Assembly (NCBI GenBank): GCA_028283655.1
Contig: JAPWKE010000003.1
Coordinates: 3,038,001 to 3,102,000, forward strand
Reading direction: 5' to 3'
Source of the DNA: Acidobacteriaceae bacterium
Lineage (GTDB): Bacteria > Acidobacteriota > Terriglobia > Terriglobales > Acidobacteriaceae
Length of the DNA: 64,000 nt
The stretch's first letter is position 1, and each line of letters opens with the position of its first letter. This document shows, piece by piece, positions 25,895 through 36,100 of the stretch. The position numbers and the translations under genes are program-made. The notes under the pieces were generated by a model. The model was not told the DNA's origin. It saw nothing but the letters and a program-made list of their open reading frames with translations, and did no database searches.

Positions 25895-27229
25895 ATACTG
25901 CGATGTTGCCTCAAAAGGACCACAGACCAGCGGCCAGCGACGAAGCCATCTTCCCTCGGGGATATGCCGTAGCCTTCGGGCTGGTAATTCTTCTGTTCTT
26001 TCTGTGGGGCATGTCCAACAACCTGACCGATATTCTGGTGCAGCAGTTTCGCAAGGCGTTTGAACTTTCTCCCTTCGAAGCGCAGTTGGTGCAGACCTCG
26101 GTCTACCTCGGATACTTCTGTATGGCGCTGCCGATGGCGATCGCCATGCAGCGCTGGGGATATAAGCGCGGCATGCTGCTGGGGCTCGTGCTCTTCGGCG
26201 TTGGTACATTGCTTTTCTGGCCAGCGGCGATTGCGAGTCGCTATTCGCTGATGCTTACGGCGTTGTTCTTCGTCGGCTGCGGATCTGCGACGCTCGAAAC
26301 AGCCTCCAACCCGTTTATCGCGGGAGCAGGACCTGCGTCTACAGCAGAACGCCGTTTGAACTTTGCGCAGGCGTTCAATCCAGCGGGCTCCATTACAGGC
26401 ATTCTGCTGGGAACGTTTGTTATCTTCTCCGACATCAAGCTGAGTCCTGCTGCCGTAGTGGAGATGACGCACAGAGGCACGTACGCTGCGTATCTGCATA
26501 CGGAGCTAATGCGCGTCGTGCCGGTGTACGCGACGCTCGGATGCGTTGTGCTGTTGCTGGCGGCGGTGCTTTGGAAGATACAGCTGCCAGCCTCTCGCGG
26601 CGATGAACAGAGCGCAGGGATGCAGAACATTCTGCCGATGCTGCTTGAACTGCTGCAACGCAAACAGATACGCTCCGCGATGGTGGCGCAGTTCTGCTAC
26701 TGCGGCGCACAGATCGCCACGTGGTCAGCGTTCATCCCCTATGTAACGGAGTACACACGCCTGAGCGAGCGGCAAGCCGGGCTGCTGCTGACCGGCAATC
26801 TCATCGCGCTAACGCTGGGTCGATTCATCTCAACGGGCCTCATGCGCTGGATTGGCGCGACGTCGATGATGGGCGTTTATGCGTTGCTGAACACGCTGCT
26901 CGTACTGGTGGCGTGCATGATGCCAGGGCCAGTAGGGGTCGGGGCGCTTATTCTTACAAGCTTCTTCATGTCGATCATGTACCCAACGATCTTTTGCGAC
27001 GGGGATACGCGGGCTGGGGGAGCAGACCAAGCTGGCCAGTTCCTTGCTCGTGATGTCCGTTGTCGGAGGAGCGATTGTGCCGCCGCTCTTCGGCTGGATT
27101 GCGCACCGGATGGGCCACTACGCCGCAGGCTATGCCGTGGTGTTTGCCTGCTATATCGCGATCGCCATTTACAGCTTCGGAGCTCTTCGCAAATCGAAGT
27201 CCATGGCTTTAGGAACAGAAAGAGAGTAG
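25891..27229 (+). pseudogene. fucP: L-fucose:H+ symporter FucP with single-base frameshift
   Basis: MFS sugar permease of the FucP type: 'LFFLWGMSNNLTDILVQQF' near residue 37, 'SVYLGYFCMALPMAIAM', 'ETASNPFIAGAGP' and 'RLNFAQAFNPAGSITG'. The start is GTG at 25891 (overlapping the lactonase stop) or ATG at 25903. After 'SIMYPTIF' the frame breaks at TTTT (26992-26995); dropping one T restores 'ATGIRGLGEQTKLASSLLVM' and the last two helices, ending at the TAG at 27227-27229. Without correction the frame continues with no stop into the esterase gene and would give a fusion protein. A sequencing error, a real mutation or a slippage site are all possible. Confidence 0.85.
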
Positions 27230-27234
27230 TGACT

Positions 27235-28014
27235 ATGAAGGCTTTCGCCATCGCATTCACGTTGCTGGCTACGGCAGCGACAGCCCAGACAGGGAGCACC
27301 ACGACGCCAGCACCTGTTGCTGCAAGCACTGTCGATCCTGCACCCACAGCACTGACACCGAAGCAGATCGAGCGCATGCAGGCCAAGCTGCAGGACTGGC
27401 CACAGCTCGGGCGGTATCGTGCGGAGAACGCGTCCCTACCCGCTGCTGCAGCGGGAGAAAAACGCGTGGTCTTCCTGGGTGATTCCATTACAGACGCCTG
27501 GGGACGACGGCATGGAAAGTTCTTTCCGGAGAAGCACTACATCAACCGCGGCATCAGCGGCCAGACCACCGGACAGATGCTCGTACGCTTCGAAGAAGAC
27601 GTGCTGGCACTGCATCCTGCGGTCGTCGTTCTTCTCGCCGGGACGAATGATTTCGCGCAGAATAATGGCCCCGAGCTGCCCTCCGAAATGCAGGACAACT
27701 TTCGCGCGATCGTAGCTCTGGCAAAAGCCGCGCACGTTCGCGTGGTGCTGTGTTCCGTCCTGCCAGCGACACGCTTTGGCTGGCACCCAGGGATCAACGC
27801 TTCGGCGGACATCCGCACGTTCAATGTGTGGCTGAAGCAGTTTGCGAAAGACGAAGGCGCTGTTTATGTCGATTACTACTCACCGCTGGTAAACCCCGAG
27901 GGCGGCATGAAGGCGGAGCTGACGACCGATGGCGCCGTGCACCCGAACGATGCAGGCTACGCCGTGATGGAACCACTTGCCGAAGCAGGCATTGAAAAAG
28001 CGCTTACTCAGTAA
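27235..28014 (+). CDS. SGNH/GDSL hydrolase, secreted esterase
   Basis: A protein of 259 residues with a clear signal peptide (residues 1-18, ATAATAQ). The SGNH nucleophile block 'VVFLGDSITDAWGRR' has Ser84, block III is 'VVLLAGTNDF', and the C-terminal Asp232/His236 occur in 'TDGAVHPNDAGY'. Such enzymes remove acyl groups, often acetyl, from glycans. It starts five bases after the frame-corrected fucP stop, and thus belongs to the fucose operon; a role in deacetylating a fucose-containing polysaccharide is likely but inferred. It is in the same reading frame as the shifted fucP. Confidence 0.88.
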   Translation: MKAFAIAFTLLATAATAQTGSTTTPAPVAASTVDPAPTALTPKQIERMQAKLQDWPQLGRYRAENASLPAAAAGEKRVVFLGDSITDAWGRRHGKFFPEKHYINRGISGQTTGQMLVRFEEDVLALHPAVVVLLAGTNDFAQNNGPELPSEMQDNFRAIVALAKAAHVRVVLCSVLPATRFGWHPGINASADIRTFNVWLKQFAKDEGAVYVDYYSPLVNPEGGMKAELTTDGAVHPNDAGYAVMEPLAEAGIEKALTQ

Positions 28015-28060
28015 GCACCGTTACAGAGATAAACAGCCAGATTCCCGAAGGGACAAATTC

Positions 28061-30598
28061 GTGCGTTCAACATCTATCGTTTCCATCGCTTTACTCGCCA
28101 GCGTTGCCTCTGCTGCAAGTGCTCAGATCTTCGTTGCACCCAACGGCAAAGACAGCGCCAGCGGAACACGCACGGCACCGTTAAAGACGCTCGATGCCGC
28201 GGTTCGGAAGTCTCGCCATGCAGGCAAGCATGAGGTACATCTACAACCCGGCACGTACAGGCTCACCCAGCCTGTAGTGCTTACAGCAGAGGATTCCGGG
28301 CTGAAGCTCATCGGCTCCGGCATGGCCGCGGTGACGATCAGTGGAGGCGTCCAGGTGACAGGATGGAAGGCCGATGCGGTTGCCGGTCGCTGGAGCGCGA
28401 CGCTGCCCGCCGGTGTTGCTTTGCCCAGGCAGATCTACGTGAACGGTGTTCGCGCCACGCGCACTCGCGGCCGCCTCCCAGTTACGCTGACGATGACCGC
28501 CACAGGATACGAAGCGTCCTCAGACGTACTCTCGACGTGGCATAATCCCTCCGCGCTGGAGATGGTGTATACCGGCGGCAATGCGGTGTGGGGAGAGTCC
28601 AGCGTTGGACTGGGAGCATGGACGGAGCCGCGCTGCCCGGTCGCCAGCATTGAAGGCAAGAAAATCACCATGGCAGAGCCGTGCTGGACGAACTCCACCA
28701 AGCGCGTGATGCTGCCCAACGGAAAGCGCTCCGCCAATCTTGTAGGGCCAGCCAGCGTAGGCAAGCATCCCGTGACGATCGAGAATGCGTACGAGCTGCT
28801 GGGCCGTCCCGGAGAGTTTTATGCCGATCCCTCGAGCCGGAAGATTTACTACACGCCGCGAAAGGGCGAAGAGCTTGCCCATGCTGACGTAGAGGTTCCT
28901 GCTCTCGACACACTGCTGAGTCTTGATGGAACCGCTGCTGCACCGGTCGAGAACGTTACGGTTCGCGGCATCACGTTTGCCTATGCAAACTGGCAGAGCC
29001 CCAACACACCAGAGGGCTTCTCGGAGATTCAGGCAAACTTCCGCGTTACGGGCGCTGACGGAGCCGCCAAACAAGCTCTTTGCACACTTGTCCCCGGCGG
29101 CACGTGCCCGTTTGCCGCGTGGACGCCAGAGCCCGCCAACGTGCGTGCCACCTACGCTCACGCCGTTCACTTTGAGCGCGACAGCTTTACGCACCTGGGT
29201 GCAGCCGGACTTTCGCTGATGCGCGGATCCCATGACAACCTGGTCGAAGGCTGTCGCTTTACCGATATCTCCGGCAACGGCGTCGCGCTGGGAGATGTCG
29301 ACACACCCGAAGCTACGGATGCAGAGTTCGCGATTCGCAACCGTATCGAGAACAACCTGTTCACGAACGTCGGCGCTGAGTTCCGCGGCGGTATACCGAT
29401 CGTTGTAGGCTATGCCCGCTACACGCGCATTGCGCACAACCATATCGAACGCGTCCCCTACGCCGCCATCTCAATCGGTTGGGGAGGATGGGGAGACAAG
29501 ATCGAGCTGCCAGGAGTGGCTAACCGCTCCACCGGAAATGTAATCGAGTACAACCGCATCTCGCAGCTAATGATGCAGTTGGCGGATGGCGGTGGCATTT
29601 ACACGCAGGGACGCACGGGCGAAACGCTGGCCGATGGCGAGCGCGTGACCGGTAACGTGATCGACGAGCAGGTGTCGACCGGGCATGCCATGTACTCCGA
29701 TAATGGCTCCGCGATGATTACCTACAGCGGCAACGTGGTCTTTCATACGAACTTCGATAACTGGGGCTCGCGACACAAGGATTATTACGATGGGCAAAAG
29801 GGTGAGATGTTTGACCCCATCGCGGTGCTCGATAACTGGTGGGAGCAGGGCGACCACGACAACGATACGAAGAACGTTGTTGAACGCGGCAATCACCTGA
29901 TCACTTCGCTCACACAGGTGCCTGCTGCTGTGTTGGCGAAGGCAGGGCTTGAGGCTCCGTTTCGTGATCTGTTGAAGTCGCCCATGCCGCTGCGGCCAGC
30001 AGTACCACCGTCGTCGGTGACAGGATTTATTGCAGGCGACACCGCCTATGTAAGCTGGCGGCCGCCGGTGGATGATGGCGGAAGCCGCATCCTGAGCTAT
30101 CGCGTGAGTGCGGATGACGGCAGCTCGACAGAGCTGACGGCAAGAGAGTTCACGACACTGGCTTATGCGAAACTTCCTTTGCACACACCAGGGGCACCGC
30201 ACACCTTCACCGTCACGGCGATCAACGCTGCCGGAGCGAGCGTTCCCTCGTTGCCTTCAAGGCGGATTGAGCGGGCTGCCAAGGCATCTGCTCTCCCGGG
30301 GCCGATGCAGCATCTGCGCGTACTGACCGAAGGCAGCCGTGCGAGCATACATTTTGGAATGCCGACCGAGAATGGCGAAGAGCTACTTGGCGTCGTAGTC
30401 GCAGTGGATGACGCCGAGCACAAGCATGTCCTTACCGGCCATAGAATCGTCTCGCTCGAAGGCCGCCACGTCACCTTCATGACGCTGGACAACATTCCCG
30501 CAGGCAAGCATCGTTTTGGCATCGCCGCCCTGACGGCTTACGGCGAAGGCAAGATGCAGTGGGTCGAGGCCAATGAGCCAGAAGAAAAAGAGAAGTAG
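28061..30598 (+). CDS. GH141-like right-handed beta-helix glycosidase with two FN3-type domains
   Basis: An exported protein of about 845 residues. The GTG at 28061 has GAAGGG upstream and begins a signal peptide (to about residue 22, ASAAS-AQ). The opening 'IFVAPNGKDSASGT-APLKT' is typical of secreted parallel beta-helix enzymes, and repeated strands ('GNVIEYNRISQL', 'NRIENNLFTNVG', 'FTDISGNGVALGD') form the helix up to about residue 640. Two Ig/FN3-type domains follow (about 650-743 and 746-845). The closest named family I can suggest is GH141, which includes alpha-L-fucosidases and xylanases. Location directly after the fucose catabolic genes favours fucosidase. The family name is from pattern recognition only. 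Confidence 0.72.
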   Translation: MRSTSIVSIALLASVASAASAQIFVAPNGKDSASGTRTAPLKTLDAAVRKSRHAGKHEVHLQPGTYRLTQPVVLTAEDSGLKLIGSGMAAVTISGGVQVTGWKADAVAGRWSATLPAGVALPRQIYVNGVRATRTRGRLPVTLTMTATGYEASSDVLSTWHNPSALEMVYTGGNAVWGESSVGLGAWTEPRCPVASIEGKKITMAEPCWTNSTKRVMLPNGKRSANLVGPASVGKHPVTIENAYELLGRPGEFYADPSSRKIYYTPRKGEELAHADVEVPALDTLLSLDGTAAAPVENVTVRGITFAYANWQSPNTPEGFSEIQANFRVTGADGAAKQALCTLVPGGTCPFAAWTPEPANVRATYAHAVHFERDSFTHLGAAGLSLMRGSHDNLVEGCRFTDISGNGVALGDVDTPEATDAEFAIRNRIENNLFTNVGAEFRGGIPIVVGYARYTRIAHNHIERVPYAAISIGWGGWGDKIELPGVANRSTGNVIEYNRISQLMMQLADGGGIYTQGRTGETLADGERVTGNVIDEQVSTGHAMYSDNGSAMITYSGNVVFHTNFDNWGSRHKDYYDGQKGEMFDPIAVLDNWWEQGDHDNDTKNVVERGNHLITSLTQVPAAVLAKAGLEAPFRDLLKSPMPLRPAVPPSSVTGFIAGDTAYVSWRPPVDDGGSRILSYRVSADDGSSTELTAREFTTLAYAKLPLHTPGAPHTFTVTAINAAGASVPSLPSRRIERAAKASALPGPMQHLRVLTEGSRASIHFGMPTENGEELLGVVVAVDDAEHKHVLTGHRIVSLEGRHVTFMTLDNIPAGKHRFGIAALTAYGEGKMQWVEANEPEEKEK

Positions 30599-30604
30599 CC
30601 CGTA

Positions 30605-31426
30605 CTAAGCAGGGTCCAGACGTCCACCCATAGCGGCCGTGATCTCTCCGGCCGCTTTTCGCAGGCGTTCGATTATCTGGGGAAGCTCCATGGGCGACTC
30701 GCTGTGTTGGATGTACGGAACAGTCAGTGCACCGAGCGCGACGCCACGATCGTCGAGAACGGGGTAGCTGATGTTGATGATGCCCTTCACGGTGTAACTG
30801 GCACGCTTCTCATAACCCGCCTTCCGAATGCGGTCGAGGTGGCTGTTCAGGTCTGCAGGGGCGCGTTTGCCTGAACGCTGCGTCCACTCCTCGATCATGC
30901 TGGCGCGCACTTCGGGGCTTTGGCGAGCAAGGATGACATAGCCGCTGGCCGCTTCCATCATGTCCACCTGCGAACCGAGCTTCACATAGAAGCCCGTGTT
31001 CGTTGGCGCGTTGGTCTGCGCCACAATGACGACCTGGCCACCTTCCAGCACGCCGAGATGGCAGCTCTGCCGTGTGTCGATCGCCAACCGGTTCATGATC
31101 GGCAGCGCATCAACAATCAGACGCTCGGTAGGAGGATGCTGCTGCACCAGCTTGAAGAGCTTGAGGGTAAGGGTGTACCGCTCCTCATCGACCGCCGCGA
31201 TGTACCCGCGTCGCTCCAGGCATACGAGCATACGAAAGATCTCAGAGACCGTGCGGTTCAGTTCGCGCGCAAGCTGGCTCTTGGTAAGCCCCTCTGATTG
31301 ACGTGCCAGAAGCTCCAGCACATCAAGCCCTTTTTCAAGGGCAGGAACGGCGTAGTTCTGCTCGGGCTTGGTCTTGCTCGCCACGCGCGCGACAGTTTTT
31401 CGGGAACCGGAACGAACAGCACTCAT
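30605..31426 (-). CDS. IclR-family transcriptional regulator of the fucose locus
   Basis: A protein of about 273 residues. The N-terminal winged helix (about 28-88) shows 'ALEKGLDVLELLARQSEGLTK' and 'SEIFRMLVCLERRGY'; the C-terminal IclR effector domain includes 'QSCHLGVLEGGQVVIVAQ' and 'ISYPVLDDRGVALGALTVP'. The frame is open to 31447; the ATG at 31426 is chosen because it starts a basic N-terminus. It is convergent with the GH141-like gene (6 bases between stops) and divergent from the sulfatase. A role in sensing fucose or an intermediate and controlling both sides of the locus is likely from position. Confidence 0.87.
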   Translation of the reverse strand: MSAVRSGSRKTVARVASKTKPEQNYAVPALEKGLDVLELLARQSEGLTKSQLARELNRTVSEIFRMLVCLERRGYIAAVDEERYTLTLKLFKLVQQHPPTERLIVDALPIMNRLAIDTRQSCHLGVLEGGQVVIVAQTNAPTNTGFYVKLGSQVDMMEAASGYVILARQSPEVRASMIEEWTQRSGKRAPADLNSHLDRIRKAGYEKRASYTVKGIINISYPVLDDRGVALGALTVPYIQHSESPMELPQIIERLRKAAGEITAAMGGRLDPA

Positions 31427-31558
31427 AAGACCAACAGAGTACAGCACGGGCTGAGATAGATTCCAAATCGCGGCACAAATTCATTGCCAAAACAAGTTTT
31501 TCTCATGTAAAAGTATCTGCCCGCGATTCTTTTGCGGCGCAGAACACGAGGTAGAACT

Positions 31559-33022
31559 ATGCCATTTCCCGTCAGCCGTCGCGGCTTTTGCTCGGGTCTG
31601 GGTGCGCTTTCGACGTTGATGCTTACCGGTGGGCTCGAAGCCGCCGTAGGTACAGGACGCAAGCCGAACATCCTCTACATCCTCACCGACGATCTTGGGT
31701 GGGGAGACATTGACGTCTATAACGAACACTCCGCCATCCCGACACCGAACCTGAACCGCCTGGCGACGCAGGGCATGCGCTTTACCGATATGCACGCCTC
31801 TTCAGCGGTCTGCACGCCGAGCCGTTACAGCATTTTGACCGGGCGTTACTGCTGGCGCTCGCGACTAAAGAAGGGCGTCCTGAACGGCGACTCCCCCATG
31901 CTGATTGAGGACGGCCGCATGACCGTACCTTCGATGCTGAAGGACTCCGGCTACTACACCATGGGTGTCGGGAAGTGGCATCTGGGGCTGGGCAATGAAG
32001 CCAAGACCGATTACAGCAAACCGCTTACTCCAGGGCCTTCGACCTGCGGCTTCGACTACTACTTCGGCATCCCCGCATCACTCGACATGGCGCCTTATGT
32101 CTACTTCGAGAACGATCACGTCGTCGAGCCTGCAACCGTTGCAGAGCCAGGCAGCCGCGAGCCGCGCGGAGCGTTCTGGCGCGCCGGTATGCGGGCCGAA
32201 CACTTTGAGATTCCGCAGGTGCTGCCGACGCTGACCGCCAAGGCCTGCACGCTGGTCGAGCAGCGGGCAAAGCAGCCTGAGCCGTTCTTTTTGTACTTCG
32301 CACTACCGTCGCCGCATACTCCATGGGTTCCTCTGCCGGAGTACAAGGGCAAGAGCCGCGCGGGCGACTATGGCGACTATGTAGTGGAGGTCGACGCCAT
32401 GATCGGCAAGCTGCTAAAGACGCTCGACGATGCCGGATTGACGGAGAACACGCTCGTCATGATGACCAGCGATAACGGAGCCGACTGGAAGCCAGCCGAC
32501 ATCGACCGCTACCCGCACCGAGCAAACGGCGAATGGCGAGGCGAGAAGGCGGACATCTGGGAGGCCGGGCATCGCATCCCGTTTCTTGCACGCTGGCCCC
32601 AGCACATCCCTGCAAATACTGTCTGCAACGAAACGGGATCGCTCACCGACTTGATGGGCACGCTGGCGGCGCTGCTGCAGAAGAAGCTGCCTGAGAACGC
32701 GGGCGAAGACAGCTTCAACCTGATGCCGGCGTTACTGCACAAGCCGCACGCCACCATACGGAGAACGATCGTCGACCACTCGATCTCCGGCATGTTCACT
32801 ATCCGTGAAGGCGACTGGAAGCTGGAGCTTGGGCTTGGCAGTGGTGGCTTCACCGAGCCTCGCCTGGTGGAGCCCGTCGTAGGTGGAGTGCAGGGGCAGC
32901 TCTATAACCTGCGGACCGACCCACGCGAGCAGTGGAACGTGTGGGACAAACATCCGGAGATCGTGGCCCACCTGACTGCGTTACTCAAGACATATCAGGA
33001 CTCCGGACGTACTCGTCCTTAG
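31559..33022 (+). CDS. arylsulfatase family protein (formylglycine type), Tat-exported
   Basis: An S1-type sulfatase of about 487 residues. Cys85 in 'CTPSRYSILTGR' is the C-x-P-x-R site converted to formylglycine. The metal-site opening is 'PNILYILTDDLGWGD', followed by 'GYYTMGVGKWHLG' and 'LVMMTSDNGADW'. The start is the ATG at 31559 with GAGGT upstream; a twin-arginine signal (SRRGFCSGLGALSTLML) suggests export. It is divergent from the IclR gene and near the fucose operon, so removal of sulfate from a fucose-rich polysaccharide is attractive, but sulfatase subfamily and substrate cannot be settled by eye. No sulfatase-maturing enzyme is seen in the window. Confidence 0.9.
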   Translation: MPFPVSRRGFCSGLGALSTLMLTGGLEAAVGTGRKPNILYILTDDLGWGDIDVYNEHSAIPTPNLNRLATQGMRFTDMHASSAVCTPSRYSILTGRYCWRSRLKKGVLNGDSPMLIEDGRMTVPSMLKDSGYYTMGVGKWHLGLGNEAKTDYSKPLTPGPSTCGFDYYFGIPASLDMAPYVYFENDHVVEPATVAEPGSREPRGAFWRAGMRAEHFEIPQVLPTLTAKACTLVEQRAKQPEPFFLYFALPSPHTPWVPLPEYKGKSRAGDYGDYVVEVDAMIGKLLKTLDDAGLTENTLVMMTSDNGADWKPADIDRYPHRANGEWRGEKADIWEAGHRIPFLARWPQHIPANTVCNETGSLTDLMGTLAALLQKKLPENAGEDSFNLMPALLHKPHATIRRTIVDHSISGMFTIREGDWKLELGLGSGGFTEPRLVEPVVGGVQGQLYNLRTDPREQWNVWDKHPEIVAHLTALLKTYQDSGRTRP

Positions 33023-33056
33023 ACTGTCCGGCAATAAAAAGCTACAGATAAAAAAC

Positions 33057-33084
33057 GGAGGCAGTGCACCGCTGCACTGCCTCC
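33057..33084. terminator. bidirectional terminator between sulfatase and TonB receptor
   Basis: A perfect 12-bp stem (GGAGGCAGTGCA) with loop CCGC. The minus strand continues with GTTTTTTATC, a strong terminator for the receptor gene; it can also stop sulfatase transcripts. Confidence 0.9.
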
Positions 33085-33109
33085 AGTCAGACCAGATGAA
33101 AACGCTGTG

Positions 33110-36100
33110 TTAGAAGAACAACCGGCCACCAACCTGGATCACTCGCATCGCAGAAGCCGAGTTGATGACACCAACCGTGGGCGAGTTGAGCGTGGCAGTG
33201 GGGTTGCTGAGGTTGACGAAGTTGAAGACGTTCGTGGCATCGCCGCGCAGTTGGAACTTGAGCGTGCGATAGACCGGGAAGTCACGGATGATTGCCATGT
33301 CGACATTCTTCGATCCCGGGCCCCAGAAACCGTTACGCTGCACCGTACCGTCAGACCCACTGGGGCCTACGCCAGGGCAGGCCGTCGGGGTGGTGGTACT
33401 GTAGCTGCAGAACGCGGCACTGTTGAAGTACTTGATAGTTCCCGTGTGGCTTCCGCTCAGGGTTGTTGGGTCGTAGGGCAGGCCGATCAGGTTCGGACGA
33501 TCCGTTGTGACGCCGTCCTGATTGTTGTCGAGGCCCGTCGTGATGGTGAAGGGTGTTCCGCTGGCGAGCTTGATGATCGGGGAGACGGTCCAGCCGTTGA
33601 AGACAAGCCGTGCGATCTTATTCCCGGTCACGTAGTTCGGCTTCCAGATAACAGCGGCGACGAAGACACTGCGCTGGTCGTTGGAAGATGGCCCCTTCTC
33701 GAGTGACATGAAGTTGGGGTCCTGAACGGAGATGGTGCTGTTGTCCAGGTTTGCGCTGGCCATCGTCTTCGACCAGGTGTAGTAGCCGTTGACGCTGATG
33801 CCCGCCTTCATGCGCTGCGAGAAAGAGATCTGCATGCCGTTGTAGTTGGAGGTGGCCCTCATTGGCTGATTGTTCACGGCACCGCCCATCTCGTTGATCA
33901 CGCCGAGGCCCGCGATGGGGCGCCGAGTATTCACGTTCGCTGTCGTATTTGCCGTCGGAGTTGCCGTGTTGAAGATGGGATAGTTCATGTCCGTCCCATA
34001 CGAGAGTGCGCGGTTCAGCGAGCCGATGTAAGCAATGGTGATCGCCGTCGTGTTGCTCAACTGCTGCTGAACGGAGGCGGTGAGTTGGTACGTAAACGGC
34101 CAGCGGAAGTTAGTGGCAATACCCTGCAGACTCGTTCCGGCAGGTGCCGCCGAGATCTGCCCAGGCGTGTAGCTGAAGGGGAACGGCGAGGGTGTGTTGA
34201 GGTAAGGGTTCGTCAACGTGCCGGGGACACCGAAGGTATAGCGGAGCGTGTAGGGATAGTAGTTCGAGGTTGCGTTCCACTGGTTGCCGGAAACGCCTCC
34301 CCAGAAGAGACCGCCAGCCGCGCGAATAGCGGTTTTGCCGTTGCCAAAGGGGTCCCAGGCAAGGCCGAGGCGCGGAGAAAAGTGCTGGAAAGCAATGGGC
34401 ACGATGCCGCGCGTGATGCCTGGGTCACCGGGGAACAGCAAGCCTTTCGGCGCGACAGGGTTGACCACAGACTGCGGGCCACCGGAGATGTATGTGGTTT
34501 CCTTGTTCTGCGGATCGGTAGGCGGAGTCTGTACGTCCCAGCGCAGGCCTGCGTTGATGGTTAGACGACGCGTGGCACGCCAGTCATCCTGAAGGAAGAG
34601 AGCATAGTAGAACGAGTTATCGATCGCGGTAACAGGGGCGTCCTGAGTTTGCGCGTTCGCTCGACCGAGTAAAAAGTCAGCCATCGCATTACCCGTACGC
34701 GCCGAAGTGCTGGAGGTGAACGTGAACGTGCCGTAATTGTTCAGGTCCGTCTGTTGCACGTCCTTATTCAGAGACGCCTCACCACCAATAGAGAGCGAGT
34801 GCGAACCCTTATTCCAGATGAACAGGTTCCGCAGCGAGTAAAAATTTGTACCGGCTGTAGGCCCGTCGATTGCGTTCGTCAGCGTGAAGTAGCCGGTGAC
34901 GCCGATGTTGGGCAGGCTGGGACGTCCCTGAATGGCGAAGGACGATCCGAAAGAGCTAAGGTCCTTGGACGGATTGTTGATACGGCCGCCGATGCTGCGC
35001 GTGTACGAGACCCAGGTCTGATCGACCTTGTTCGACGAGAGCGTGTAGGTGTGGCTCAGGTTGATGACATGTACCGTGTAGTCCTGCGCCTGCGTCGACC
35101 ACGGAATCGAGCCGGAGCCAGCCTGAATGTTATTCAAACCCTTGAGGTAGAACCACGAACCGCGGATGGTCTGCTTGTCCGTAAGCCGATGGTCGATCTT
35201 CCCCATGTACTCGTTGTAGTGCGAAGCGTAGCTCTGGCTGCCGACATAGCGAGGAGCCAGCGGGTCGGCCAGATTGGTAGCTGCCGGAAGTGCCGCCACG
35301 ATGTTCTTTGCCACCTGATCGAGTGGATCCGTAATCCGGTTGTTCGCGTAGGGCAGGCGCGTTGTCGGATTGCAGAGGATGAACTTGCCCGCAGCCTTGT
35401 CCGCAGCAGAGACAGTCTGGGCGCACGAGGTGATCGTCCCAGTAGGCAAATATGCACTGAAGTCGCCCCCTAATTGAGCTGCGGTAGGAAGAATGCCGCT
35501 GCTGAAGTTTGTCGGTGAGACGCTCCGCAAACCTGAGTAGTCAAAGAAGAAGAACGTACGGTTGCGAATGACAGGGCCGCCCAGCACACCGCCGAAGATG
35601 TTGCGATGCAGTGGGCTGCGCGTCGTGCTGCGCCATGGGTTGGCTGCAAAGTTAGTCTCGCGATGGAACTCGTAGACCGAACCATGAAATACGTTTGTTC
35701 CAGACTTCGTCACAGCGTTCACAACGCCGCTCGACATACGGCCGTATGACGCACTGTAGTTGCTGGTCTCAACGTTGACCTCGGCCAGCGCTTCCATGTT
35801 CGGCAGAGGGTTGCCCGTCATGCGCAGCGAGGTCATATTCAGGCCGCCGTCTAGGTAGTAGCTGACGTTGCCCGTATTGTTCTGAATGGTGCTTCCGTTG
35901 ATCTGGACCACTTGCTGCGGAAAGCCGAGCGTATTGCCAAAGGTGTTGCTCTGAACGCCTGGAACCAGCGTCAACAGGCTGTAGCCGCTTCGATCCACGA
36001 CAGGGAGAGATTCAATTTCCGTGGTCCCTATGGTCCTGCTCACAGTCGCATTCTCAAGCGTGATCTGCGGCGGAGAATCCGTCACCGTAACCATCTCGGA

